DNA of 64,000 nt from the NCBI GenBank assembly GCA_023053545.1, contig JAKZAN010000001.1, positions 5,042,565-5,106,564 of the forward strand, given 5' to 3'. This document shows positions 1 to 11,970 of the stretch, in pieces. The first letter of the stretch is position 1. Every line of letters starts with the position of its first letter. This DNA is from Lepidurus packardi. Taxonomy: Eukaryota; Arthropoda; Branchiopoda; Notostraca; Triopsidae. The position numbers and the translations under genes were made by a program. The notes under the pieces were generated by a model. That model saw only the letters and a list, made by a program, of their open reading frames with translations. It made no database searches and was not told where the DNA came from.

Positions 1-39
1 GGTTTATGTCGCTAAAATAGCGTTTATCTATTTTTGTAG

Positions 40-921
40 CTCACCGGCTTGGCCCTGATCATCACTGGAGCGGTAGTGCAGACCGCCTATTCCGAATACC
101 TGGATTTTCTGGGCCAAAAGTACCTCTCAGCCCCTATGCTTTTTATTATCATCGGAGTCATTATCTTCCTCGTCGCGTTCTTCGGATGTTGCGGTGCCAT
201 TAGAGAGAATCACTGCATGATAATTACCGTAAGTCTCGCTAGATTTTAAGTCAAGAAAATTCCGATCAAATGTTTACATTCCCAATGTTTTTCTTTTTAG
301 TTCTCCGTGTTCCTGGCTCTTATCTTCGTGTGCGAGTTGGCAGGTGGTATTGCGGGTTATGTTTTGCGCTCCGATGTAAGAGAATTACTGGAAACGAACA
401 TGCAAACGTCGTTGAACAGCTACAACGTATCAGGAAAGGAGGGAGTTAGTAAAACTTGGGATGCTGTCCAACATGAGGTTAGTTTTATTGTTGTTTAGCA
501 TAAGTTTGGGATTGTATGAAGGAGATTTGTGCTATAACTTTTTCATATCTAGTGGACCTGCTGTGGTGTGGAAGATTACAAAGATTGGAACAACACGTAC
601 GGAGCTAGAGGTGATGTTCCCGATTCTTGCTGCAAAATATGGACTCCAGGTTGTGGAGCTGGCAAATTACGCGTTCCTGACGATACTATTTATACCGATG
701 GTTGTCTTGATGGATTGGAAGATTTTATTAAACACAAAACTGGCATTTTCGCTGGAGTAGGAATTGCCATTGCCTTCATTCAAGTAAGTTCATGGGAACC
801 CGAACATCACTGTACTACTTAGAAATTAAAACTTGATTCTTCTCTTCACGTTAAGCTCGTGGGTATCGTCTTCGCCTGTATGTTGGCAGGTACAGTGAAA
901 CGTCAATACCAAACCGTCTAA
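40..921 (+). CDS. Tetraspanin (CD63/CD9-like), 5' end outside window
   Basis: Four-pass membrane scaffold protein that organises membrane microdomains. Visible exons are about 40-228, 301-477, 553-783 and 856-921, joined by GT-AG introns of 66-75 bp with phases that agree. The translated part has the end of TM1, a short first extracellular loop, TM2 ending in the family's GCCGA block, TM3, a large loop with the diagnostic CCG (WTCCGVEDY) plus a PDSCC motif, and TM4. The tail is short and ends RQYQTV; YQTV fits a YxxPhi endosomal sorting signal. The first exon or exons (N-terminus and start of TM1) lie left of the window. Which of the many arthropod tetraspanins this is cannot be settled here. 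Confidence 0.93.
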
Positions 922-1569
922 ACTCTACAAGGGTCTGTACTTGTGTGTTCTCCGTACCGAATGTTGATAGATGTTCAAAAAAACGTTGGATGTTTGTGGT
1001 GTCTCTCTGCTCACCCCCCCATCACGTAAAAGCAGGGTTCGTTTTTTATAACATCTTCGCACATGTTAACTAACCCACAACGTCCATGTTATTATCTGCT
1101 GTATTTTATACGGAAAATGTTCTGCTTTTTTTTTAAATTCCCATTTCTTTTATTTTTACCATATTGCCCTTTTTAAGTTCAAAGAAGTTTTAGCACATTG
1201 TGGTGTCAAAGATGGGGTAACTTAAAATCCAGAAAAGTGAAGTAATATGTCTCCATAACATTGGTGGAAGGTATGTGAAGTTTTTTCATCCTGGTTAAAA
1301 GTCCAATATATTTTAAGATGCACCTTAAGAAAATAGGACTAAGTTCGATTTTTTTTTTTTTTTTTTTGTATACAACAGAATCCATGTATTTGTTCTAGGA
1401 TACGCACAAGTAATACGAATCGAATGAGGTAAACAAAAGTTGAGGGTCAAGTATGCCGAAAAAGACAAAAGAAAAATCAAGGATACGATAAAAAATTTAA
1501 CCACTTGAAGTCCCTCGACGAGACGAAATAAAGAGCTCCTAAACTTCTTTTAAGCATCCATGCCATACT
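922..1569. other. 3' UTR / convergent intergenic stretch
   Basis: About 650 bp between the stop codons of the convergent tetraspanin and UBE2E genes. It is AT-rich with a T run near 1351-1367, and I see no coding potential. It presumably holds both 3' UTRs. Confidence 0.6.
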
Positions 1570-2343
<774 letters not shown>

Positions 2344-2892
2344 GTAGAATTTCCGTGCTAGAATGACTCCTACAAGAATAGAACGGGAAAGATATCAGGT
2401 TAGAAATGACTGATAATACAAAACAATAAAACAAACATGGTACAAATATTTCTGCAATTCCCGTTGGGCAGGATCCAGAAATTATGCTAGGAAGTTAACA
2501 TTCAGTTTAGAGCTTGTTAGAGCTATCGTATTTTTTTAAGCGATGCCTTGACGTACAGCTAAGCTGGACTTTTATTAAGTTAGCCCAAAGAATATAAATT
2601 GGAAGAAAGGAAAAGTCTTACCAAATGTGTGCCAAGTATTGATGGAATTTGAATTATACAAGAGCAGGGTCTAACAAAAAATGTTGTTACACGACGTTCC
2701 ATCCACACTACGGTCTCGTTCTGCTTCGTATTCGATTAATGTTTGAGTCGTTCCAGTGCTTCTAACGCTAGAATGGCGATCCAAATTCCAAGTTATGGAA
2801 CTTCAGAAGTTCACAATCGATTTCCATGCCCTTCGGTATTCAGTCTTACACGTGCTTTGCTCGCTCTAAGGGACATGTTCTTCAATTAACTA
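2344..2892. promoter_or_regulatory. Head-to-head intergenic region UBE2E / microprotein-TIMM10
   Basis: About 550 bp separate the two divergent start codons. A pyrimidine-rich ag and donor-like sequences suggest 5' UTR exons here, but the transcription start sites cannot be fixed. Probably a shared bidirectional promoter (inference from layout only). Confidence 0.45.
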
Positions 2893-3378
2893 ATGAACCG
2901 CGTTACCAAAGTTAACATTGGTTGGTAAGTTAGACAGTTTATATAACTAGCTTTCAATACTAAAGAAAATATAACTCGTACATATATGACTTAGAATGAT
3001 ATAATTATAATTTGCATCGGTTCCTTTTCCTATCAGCCAGATGCAAATGATCAGGATCTGTAAGCTTTTTTATTTGATGGTTTATTTAACCTTAACGACA
3101 TATGTGTTGTAACGTAACACATAAGTCTTTGATAACGACTTAAGAAAGAGCAAATAATTAATATAAGCGTTGACACACCTCTCACATTGTTAACTTATTC
3201 AATCCGTCTTTTTTATATACTTTATAGGGGAATTCTAATTACAGTTGGCATCGGGAGTTTTGTGCTCGCAAAGAATATTGTTGACAATCAACGTCTGGAG
3301 CATATGCGAAGCCGAGAACGTATGCGCAATTCAAACACAGGAGACTACCAACCCAGTGACCGAAAATTCGTGGATTAA
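2893..3378 (+). CDS. 60-residue single-pass membrane microprotein (DUF4748-like)
   Basis: A two-exon reading frame (2893-2924 and 3228-3378) split at a Trp codon (TG|G), with a canonical gtaagt donor and a tttatag acceptor. The product starts MNRVTKVNIGWG, has one hydrophobic helix (about residues 11-27, ILITVGIGSFVLA) and then a charged, Arg/Met-rich tail (SRERMRNSNTGDY) ending RKFVD. Composition and layout resemble small mitochondrial inner-membrane proteins and, from memory, the Pfam family DUF4748; this was not checked. Only 48 bp separate its stop from the TIMM10 ATG, so both may be read from one mRNA. Function unknown. Confidence 0.75.
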
Positions 3379-3426
3379 TCCTTGTTTTGCGTTTATATAT
3401 CGATACTCCCCCGTTTTGTTAGAAAC

Positions 3427-3717
3427 ATGGCTGGTGTAATGCCGCAGTTAGACGCTGAGAAGATGCAGATGGTACAAGAGTTAGAGGTTGAGATGATGTC
3501 CGATATGTACCAACGCATGACAGCCGCTTGCCATTCCAAGTGCATACCACCCAAGTATAAAGACGCCGAACTGGCCAAAGGTGAAGCCGTTTGCTTAGAC
3601 AGATGCGTCGCCAAGTATCTGGAGATCCACGAACGAGTGGGCAGAAAACTAACTCAGCTTTCAATGCAGGACGAAGATGCCATGAAAAAGATCCAGGGCG
3701 AGTTACCCAAAGTGTGA
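3427..3717 (+). CDS. TIMM10: Mitochondrial import chaperone Tim10
   Basis: Small Tim chaperone of the intermembrane space. With Tim9 it escorts hydrophobic carrier precursors to TIM22. This single-exon frame of 96 residues has the twin CX3C motif (CHSKC and CLDRC, about 16 residues apart) needed for Mia40 oxidation, within a pattern ([43 protein letters not shown]) that matches animal TIMM10 almost residue for residue. The ATG at 3427 gives the family's normal length. It lies 48 bp after the stop of a microprotein gene on the same strand, with no obvious room for its own promoter. Confidence 0.97.
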   Translation: MAGVMPQLDAEKMQMVQELEVEMMSDMYQRMTAACHSKCIPPKYKDAELAKGEAVCLDRCVAKYLEIHERVGRKLTQLSMQDEDAMKKIQGELPKV

Positions 3718-3884
3718 AACTCCTCATTTGTCTTATGAATTAAAATTACTTAGAAATAAATTAACGTCGTACATGTAAACCAAGACAAGATTACTTCTAA
3801 ACAATCGCTGTGATAATATTTTTTGTATAGTACATGAAATGTCACAATTTTACACGTGAGGGATAGAGTATTAGGCAGAATAAC

Positions 3885-4750
3885 CTACTTTAAACATAAC
3901 AGATAGTCTTTTAGAACGTTCGGCAGCGGTAACTTTGCCACCGATGTTCGCGTAATGTGTTGTAAAATAGCCATCCGACAAGCGCTCTGCAGAGTACCCA
4001 CTAGAATGATCCAAAAGAATAATTGTAAATATAGTAAGTCTAGCTTCTATGCCAGGGAATTACTGTTTCTTTGCTGAATTATGCGAACTTCTTTGGTGGT
4101 TCCATACACGTCCACTACCGCAAAGAGCGGTCTATCAGTGTGGCGAATGCCTTTCGCACATGGTCCTTGATCAATCCCATTGACGACCAGGTGTAGTGAA
4201 GCTGTCTGACGCTCGTTATCATCGTCCGGTATGTAAAAGATGCCTATACGACTTCCAGTTTCTGTCGGTAGGATGGAAAAGGGCCTCGTGAAAAGATTTA
4301 ACGCCTAAGAAAAAGGCAAATTAAACAAAATGTAACTTGAGTTTGATCAGGAAACATTACTTCCGCCATATCTGGGTGCACGCAGAGATGCACCGATTCT
4401 GGACTATGGGAAACATGTCGTACGATGGGTATAATCCAAGAAGGACCAATATTGACTAAATCTGGCAAAGCGTACTGTGGTAAAGGAAACCTTTCGCTCG
4501 GGTCAAGTTGTGTGAAACCTAATCGCAAATGCCCACTCCAACCCAGTTCTGTTTTGTCAATTTCGAGTAAGAAAAGTTCGTTGGGCTTGATAGGTCTGTC
4601 GCTGAAAGTAATGGCGTGCGAAAAACTAGCTTTGCGGTGAGCAACTGTGTTATCTTCACATAAAATTATATTTGAGCCATGGTGAGGATGAAATCGTAAA
4701 GGACAATAAGAATAAGACGAGATATACTCGCCCCCCAATGTGCTAGCCAT
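3885..4750 (-). CDS. NEURL2: Neuralized-like protein 2 (NHR plus SOCS box)
   Basis: Orthologue of NEURL2/Ozz, an E3 adaptor whose SOCS box binds Elongin/Cullin5. Exons are 4750-4361, 4304-4064 and 4000-3885 (248 residues), with phases that close. The NHR domain starts [10 protein letters not shown] and runs through [30 protein letters not shown] and [16 protein letters not shown]. The last exon supplies the SOCS box (LQSACRMAI ... LPNVLKDYL). Without that exon the frame would stop after the NHR, so the donor at about 4063 decides the model. The start is the ATG at 4750 (MASTLGGEY); upstream in-frame codons are not ATG. The gene is head-to-head with NKIRAS, 218 bp apart. Confidence 0.92.
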
Positions 4751-4968
4751 TAGCACAGTTTTGAGCTGGTACAAATTAGTAAATTTCAAGAAAAAAGTGT
4801 TCGTTTAGCCACAATATTTACACGCTAAATTATGCCACGCCTTCGTGCGCTGTGAGTTACGCCTAGTGGTATGCCTCTCCCATTTGCGTTAAATAATGCG
4901 CTAAGCGGCGACTGACGGGTAAGCTTTAAAATTTAGTAATTTTTTTACTAAATCCATGTTATTTAAGG

Positions 4969-5639
4969 ATGGGAAAAACGCATAAGGTCGTGGTTTGCGG
5001 AGCTCGAGGCATAGGAAAGACAGCTATTATCCAGCAGCTTATTTATGGAAATGTGAACAAAGACACGGTATCAATGAAACATTAAATGACGGGAGAAAAG
5101 CTACTAGTAAGGGTAAGGGAGTTGATTTTTTTCCTTTATTCTAGGCCTTTTGTCCGACGATTGAAGACGTTTATGCTGCAACTGTGGAGACAGACCGCGG
5201 AGGACGAGAAATATTAAGGTTCTATGATACAACCGGCATGGTGTTGAACCCCAGAACCCGAGAACAAGCAGAAATTCCGAGGCATTTGATAGCCGTGGCT
5301 GATGCGTACGTTCTCATGTATGCCATCAATAGTCAGGAATCGTTTAACCTTATGGACGCCATCAAGAAAGACATTGATAAGAATCGCGAGAAGAGAGAAG
5401 TCACTTTCCTTGTCCTGGGCACTAAACTAGATTTGGTAGAAGAGCGACAAGTTGATTATACTCAAGCCTGCTCCTGGGCTGCGAAAGAGCGAGTGAAATT
5501 CTGCGAAGTATCGTTATACGATCATCAATCCCTTCTCGACCCCTTCGTCTACTTAGCCTCCAGAATCAGTCCGCCCCCGCCCAAATCCACATTCCCACAG
5601 CTACCTCAGTTAAGCATGGTACGCAAAATCAAAGAATAG
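4969..5639 (+). CDS. NKIRAS: NF-kappa-B inhibitor-interacting Ras-like GTPase (kappaB-Ras)
   Basis: Small Ras-like protein that in mammals binds IkappaB-beta and restrains NF-kappaB and Ral signalling. Exons 4969-5067 and 5145-5639 give 197 residues. The P-loop is GARGIGKT, with Arg where Ras has Gly12. Switch II reads DTTGM, so the catalytic Gln61 is absent; both changes are hallmarks of kappaB-Ras. The ETDRG insert-like stretch and the C-terminal PKSTFPQL region also match the family. The G4 motif reads GTKLD instead of NKxD, with Thr in place of the base-contacting Asn. No CaaX box, as in the family. Confidence 0.93.
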
Positions 5640-7851
5640 CTCTAAGCATCCCTTCTCGTTATTTTTACTAAATTTAAAAGTGACTCGTATTCCTTGCCAT
5701 ATGCGTACTTTATGAGCATATATTATGTAACTCTCGTGATATTTGGCAATTATTTCAATGCATAATAAAAATACAGCTCCTATTATGTACTGAAGCACAA
5801 CGAACCTTGAATATTCCATCCCCAATTTTCCCATGAAAAAGACTTGGAAGATGCTGCCATCTATGTCATCATTAATGCATGAATCACCTGCTAACCGCCC
5901 CTTAGGCCATAGCGTCAATTCTCAGTTGACAGTCGGCTTCCATCGTGCTAGAACGTGAAAGGGTGAGAGTGATAGCCAAATTTTGTGATTTAAACTCGCC
6001 ATAAGCCCGGAGATTTTTGCATGGATTGTGTGTTAGTTCCATGTTCACGCTTCGGTGAGTGACTCATCCTTATTTGGAGTTAATGCGACGTGTATCGTCG
6101 AGGAGGAAATGAGTCGGAAACAAACACCTGCTCAGATCTAACCGCAACCTCTCTGGCGCGCCTTTAGCCACGGCTTAGGGCCAGGCCTGGGCAGGCGAGT
6201 CGAGGCAAGCGACGACCGTAAACATCCAATTCATGGGTGCGTAGGTCTTATCTCGCAGCCACCCAACCTTAGATTTCCTTGTATTGTTTTACAGTATTCA
6301 GGAATAGCTGGCTCGCTTGGATAGCCGCTCAACGAGTAAAAAAGAAAATCCCTCCGAATAGTATCTTTCGTATTCCCTCATTGCCTTTCCCAAATAATTG
6401 ATGGCATGACAAACTACACGAGTTAGCTAGTGCATAGGTAAATAAAACATAAAAGAAGAAGGAAAAAAGGATAGGCTTACTAAGGTTGACATGAAAGGGG
6501 GAAAAAAGCTCATCAAAAATGCCTGCCACTCCAAAAGCCATTACTTGCGTTGCTAGAGTTGTACCCTACCTACTCGAGTTCTTTAAAACTTTATGTCAAT
6601 AACCTTATATTTGTATGAAGTATGAGTCATAGAGCCTAGCCCTACTCCCTCATCTTCTCCCACCGTCTGTCAATCTTTCAATGTTTAAATACTTCCCTCC
6701 TTTCTCTTCTATTCCATTTTTTCATTTATTCATGCTCACCCCTTTTTGGCTCACTACGCTTAAAAAGCTCGCTCTATGGGAGTTAGCTATGCAAAACTGG
6801 CAACCTCCCTCGCGCTCTTTCCAGCTCGTGTCGTTGCCTGACCTTAGCCTCCCCGATTGGATTGTCATTAAAACTCGCTGCACATCTTTGGCTGGCTTGT
6901 ATATGCTACTTAAACTATACAATCGCTCTAGAAAGGAGCTGATCTTATTTCCCCCAGTCTCCTCTTTCGCGTCTTGATCTCTTTCGCTACAGTTGAAAGC
7001 TCAAAGCTGAGAAGAACAGCATCCATTTATCAAGAGTCCGGAATGAATAAAGCGAAGAGCGTCTGTTTGCCAATTCCCGCCTGAAGCCAAAGTCCCCTTA
7101 GCCTTTCCAACATCTGATTACAGATGCCATCCTTGCACCCTATCTTCCCTTCACTTGCTCCAGACCAAATTCACTTGTGCGGCACTAGCACGCAAACTTT
7201 AACCCCACCCCACCCCCACCCCCTCCTCCCGAACCCTTTCCTCCTCCTTGTCCACTTTATGAGAAATTGCGCTGCTCCAGACTTGCTAGCTTTGGGTAGT
7301 AGCCTTGTTGCTTTTACCAAGCCCCTCCAACGTTCAACTACTACCGACAAACGTCAAGAAAACATAAAAGAAAGCGAAAGACGACAAATACCGAAATAAA
7401 AGAAAAATGGAGCAAGCAGCCAAAGAAAGGAACGTTTATTTATATAGGAACTTATCCAAATAATTCATAACGGCGCTTTTTAGTCCTTCAGCCCAGCGAC
7501 GCTGGGCATGTTTCCATGAAAAACAAAGCTTCCCATCCAGCTCCCCAAGAGACGATAGATTTGCCCAGCTGAAGCTGCGATAGACGCTCAAGTTATCTTT
7601 TTTTTTATTTTTGTTAGAAGGTTTGGGGGTTTTAGGTTCTTGTAAGAAAAGGACTGAGTATGGGACGGAGGTGGAATGAGCTATTTGATAAACAGGCGTC
7701 TCCCATGATATATCGCAGGATATTATCTTGGACTTTCATATACACCCTTTGACATATCTTAACTTCTGGTTTTAGGTTCAAGCGTCTGTAAAGCTATCTT
7801 TTCCTCTGAACTCCGCTGACGAAATTTAGGGAAAAGAAAACCGCAAGTGGC

Positions 7852-7853
<2 letters not shown>

Positions 7854-7895
<42 letters not shown>
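7854..7895. repeat. Poly-T tract, 42 bp
   Basis: Uninterrupted T run. No adjacent retroposon body or target duplication is recognisable. Confidence 0.9.
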
Positions 7896-7898
<3 letters not shown>

Positions 7899-8916
7899 GT
7901 AAAGCGTCTTCTGTTTATCTCTTTTATCCTTCTCCTTTGCCCCCCTACTTGCGACGCCCTCCTTCGCTTTCATCATGACGAGGAGGGTTATAAAACCCTT
8001 GTGCCAGGGTAAGAAGGCGGAGGAGATCGGGTGTGCGTGTGTAATGGAAGATGGGAAAAGGAGTTTTGTGTCGTAAAACGTCTTCGAGTTTAAGGAGTTT
8101 TTAGGGGTGGGTAGGGGGTTAGCTCAAAGGGTAAGACTTGGAAGAGCAGCGAGAGAAAGAGGGGGAAAAAGGAAAAAGAAGAGTACATAGGGGGGGGGGA
8201 GTAAAATGGGGTTCTGGTTTTGGCTCTACATCTCAACTCCTTACGACGTCCATGGTATATAGTATAGAGAGGGTGGTAAGATTATGACCGTCTTTTATGC
8301 GGGAAGCGAAGAGCTAATTTCCTTGTGGCAGGCGGGCCGGTGGGGGCCCAAGCTCTTGCCAACATTGCATCGCTCCTTTCCATCTCTCTCTTGTGCTCGT
8401 TCGCTCTTTTCTTGCGCAAGTTGTATTTTTAATGACAGCCTCGCCAGGCATTATAGGAGTTAGTGAAAATGTCGGTACACATACATTTATAGGGAGTTGG
8501 TCTGTACTGAGTTCCAAAAGGGCCAAAATAGGATTCTGTTGTAATCAAAATGGGGAAATTGTCCCGTGGAAGTCCGTGTTACGGGGATTTCACGTGCATT
8601 GGCCAAAAGGAAAAAGCAGGACAAGGGGAAACATGTGTAGTTACGATGGCGTACTTTGCAAGGAACCGAAGCTGAAGGGAGGTTATAAAAGGTGGGGGTG
8701 AGGAGGAGAAAAGAACAGTGACTGAAGCCTGCAGCAGATAAGTCTGAATAAAATAACATGAAAAATGATCCAGGAAAATTTGCATACTAGTGAAAAAGAA
8801 TAAGAAAAAACAACTGCTTTTGGCGTGCCTTTGGAAAGTCACTCTGACACAAGAATGAATTTTGTATCTTGTTTGGGCTCTGACGCAATAATTAAAAGTG
8901 ATATCCCCATCTTTAG

Positions 8917-9616
8917 CCGCGTTCGTTTCTGACGAAATTTAAGTCGACTTAAAATTCTACTTCAAGACTGTTAAGCCGACTTATAAGTGTATGTCAAGAC
9001 TTCCAAGTCTACTTAGAAGTCCACTTCAAGACTTCTAAGTCGACTTCAAGACGCGCTTAGAAGCGTTCGAGATGGATAAACTTTGGGTTTCTAAGCGTTT
9101 AGCTAGTCGACTTTTAGTTTTGGTCTCAAGTCATGTGCTCAGGCTTAACTTTGCCCCGACCCCTTGTTTATTATTACGTATGTGTTTACTAGACGGATGC
9201 CTAAAATTAGTATTTTTTTTTTAAAATATTTTATTTTTAACACATTTTAATGTGTTTCAATACGGTAACATGTAGGATTACTTCGTATGTGTTCGCTAAA
9301 CGGTGGAAAGAAATATATCATTGTTTGTCGTAACCCGGAAAGTAAGTGATTGTATTTAAGACAGACATCTTTATTTCTAAGTTGACTGTAGACAATATTG
9401 GTAGTGTTTGCCACTGGGCGGAATGGAGCAATATAACGTGTATTGTGTTACGTGTGGATCAATGCAAACTAATGCTTATAACCGTTCGTTTTTGGGCTCT
9501 TGACTCTCAAAGTTGGCTTCCCTAAACTGTCAGAAGTTAAAACTAACGCTTATTAGCGTAAGTTGAGGAAGTTTGGCTAGTCCTAAGTTTAAGTCGAAGG
9601 TGCAAAACGAACGCGG
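8917..9616. mobile_element. Candidate non-autonomous inverted-repeat transposon, about 700 bp
   Basis: The ends carry a perfect 12-bp inverted repeat: CCGCGTTCGTTT at 8917-8928 and its reverse complement at 9605-9616. One further outer position (A/G variants) also partly matches. The interior has no ORF. A clear target-site duplication is not visible, so superfamily is open. Degenerate 20-25 bp subrepeats sit near the left end. Confidence 0.55.
8938..9070. repeat. Degenerate tandem subrepeats (AAGTCGACTTC-type)
   Basis: Five or so imperfect copies of a motif built on CTTCAAGACTTCTAAGTCGAC, each 20-30 bp and themselves partly palindromic (AAGTCGACTT). A related copy (AAGTTTAAGTCGAAGG) lies near the right end, so they look like subterminal repeats of the enclosing element. 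Confidence 0.6.
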
Positions 9617-10589
9617 TTCATCTTCGATGGTCTTTTTCGGGGGGGAGGGGGGCGGTAAAACAGCTGGGAAATTATACCGTTAACGTTCAGGTTACGCTTG
9701 GCCTGGGGTAAATTAAGGTCCTTTCCAATTAATTAAGTAGTTAAGGATCTTGGCCCATTGCAAGAGAGACAGTCATGGCTAATCGCCGTGAAATATTCAA
9801 ATGAGTGGTGGGTCTGGCCGTTTATTTGAACCAATCCTCCCTGATTTTCAATTTAGGCGGGTTGCGATACCGTCTCTCGATAGAACCCTGAAAATTTCTA
9901 TATAGCTTGCTGTGTAGTGAGGGGGAAATAGCAGCACGAACAGGAGCTCTACGTAGCAAAAGGCGTATTTGATCATAAACATGTAACGCAAAAAAAAAAA
10001 AAAAAAAAAAATATTAACAACACGACGAGTTCATGAAAATAACGTACAATAAAATTATATTTGTAGCTATACAATAAGAGAATTCGCTTTATTACACAGC
10101 GCTGGTATAGTACTTCTGAAGGAATCGAAGTGGAAAGGGGGGAGTATATATACACAGTCCAAGGGAGGAAAAGACAGAACAGCCAAGACAAGGAGGAATA
10201 GGGTGTAATTTTTTATTTTTTTATTTTAGTATGAAGCCACGCCCTCGTGCGGGGAGTTCCATTTCCATGTAGATTTTATTTGTGTATCCCCTCTCGTAAA
10301 TTCTATAAGCTTTCTTCTTTTACCCCTCGTTGCACCCTACTTTCTGTGCTGTTTTTAAAATATAGCTACTGCTAAGTTTTTATTGGGTATAAAAAACTGG
10401 AGGAGGGAACCAAAGCGGCGTAGTGTGGAAATTTCAAACGTTGTAGTTTTCTTTTGCGGCGTAAAAAAATAAATAAATAATAAAAACCGTATCGATATGA
10501 AAGTATTTAAGAGGAAAAATTGATGACGTCGCACGCCCTAAAAAAAGTGTATTTTTTGCATGAATTTATTTATTTTTATTTATTCTGTA

Positions 10590-11970
10590 TTGCATTGAAG
10601 ATAGTATAAGGATTTGGATTGACTGGACAGTTCCGGACATCGTTTTGTAACGAAAATTCGAAAAGTCATAACGTTTGTTTCATGTGTTTGTTTGTTTCAT
10701 GAAGAAGGGGGAAGTCTTCTTAAATTGTCTTTTAAGGGATTTGATTCTCAGTTCTGTTCTGGATTTCCTGGCATGTTCGAACATTTCATCTTCAAGTGGT
10801 TTCTTTTTATTAATTCCTTTTCTCCCTTTAGGTAAAAAAGTCAAAAACTCAGGACGAGAAAAGCGGAAAGAAAATGGAAAGAACTACTTGAGTTGTAAGA
10901 GGTTTTGCTCGAGTCTTTCGGTTAAAGAAAAGGGAAAGAGGCGTTGGGGAGCGGAATGAAGGTGTTGATTTCACGCTTGGGGTGGCTAGAAGTCAAGAGA
11001 CAAGCGTGGTTGAGCTGAAGCTGAGCGAGCCGAGGAGTATCTCTTTCTTTCTTTCTTTTTGGGCTCTTTTTATGAAGGAAAGATTCAACAGGTGTGTACT
11101 AGTAGGCGATTTTTTTTTTTTTTTCGTGTGCGTGTGTGGGGTGGGAGTTGTTTTGTGGGAAAGGAGGGCTCTTTTGTTTAGACAAGGGGCTTAGCCACAC
11201 CTCTTTTGGGTTTCCCTCGAGAATGATGTGTGCTGTGTTGTGTGCCACAGCGGATAGTCCCTCTTTGCGTTGCTTAAAAGAACAATGAGTGTGGGGAGGT
11301 GAAAATGTCCTGAGGGCGTTAGAAGGACGTTGTGTGGTGGTGTGGAGGATACATTTACATAGTTTAAGGAGTCCGGGACGAGGAATGAGGTGGTAGGTGG
11401 TTTCGTTAGTACCGAGGTTAATGAGAAGGGACGGAATCTGGAAGTTGCACGAAGTGAAGAGACGACAGAGAGAAGAGAGAGAGACAAGAGAGAAGAGTGG
11501 AAAAGCAACGTATAGTGTGACTTGCCATGGGCCGTGAATGGCGACACAGACTCGGGCGGAATCCCGTGCATGTTTGCAGCTGAGAGAAGTGGTGGGAACA
11601 AAACCGAGATGAAGGCGCCGGGAGCGTCGTAGCAAATTCTGAGGAAGGCGTCAAAACTTAGCGTACGTGTATCACTCATGTTGTTTTTTGCCTGGGCGCC
11701 TTTTTCCCACTAGCAGATCTGAATAATGCAGTGAGACAAGTCGAAAAGAGTCAACGTTTGTTTCATTAAGAGAAGGGGAGAGTCTTCTTAAATTGTCTTT
11801 TAAGGAATTAGATGCTTCTTTTCGTAATTTATTTACTGTAGTTTCTTTCTTTAGTGTTCTTTATTTTTTCTTTATTATGTATTAGATTGAAGACAGATTT
11901 AGGATTTAGACGTGACTGGAAAGTTCCAAACATCGTTTTGTAACGAAAATGGGGGAAATTTCGAAAATCC
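10590..11970. repeat. Two repeated blocks in swapped order
   Basis: Block A (10590-10663, containing CATCGTTTTGTAACGAAAA) recurs at about 11880-11965. Block B (10658-10750, containing AGTCTTCTTAAATTGTC) recurs at about 11738-11815. Both copies are on the same strand, but the order is A-B on the left and B-A on the right. Confidence 0.6.

Noticed and set aside
5610..5918. Minus-strand frame with one hydrophobic helix, overlapping the NKIRAS 3' end
   Set aside because: The frame overlaps the NKIRAS coding end, its upstream ATG is out of frame with a stop, and no family was recognised. Probably chance in AT-rich 3' UTR.
7794..7976. Poly-Lys-containing minus-strand frame
   Set aside because: It exists only because of the 42-bp T tract.
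11099..11679. Two overlapping minus-strand frames of 160-180 codons
   Set aside because: Both are Ser/Leu/Phe-rich reflections of a purine-rich plus strand, overlap each other in different frames, and show no domain, splice logic or family resemblance.
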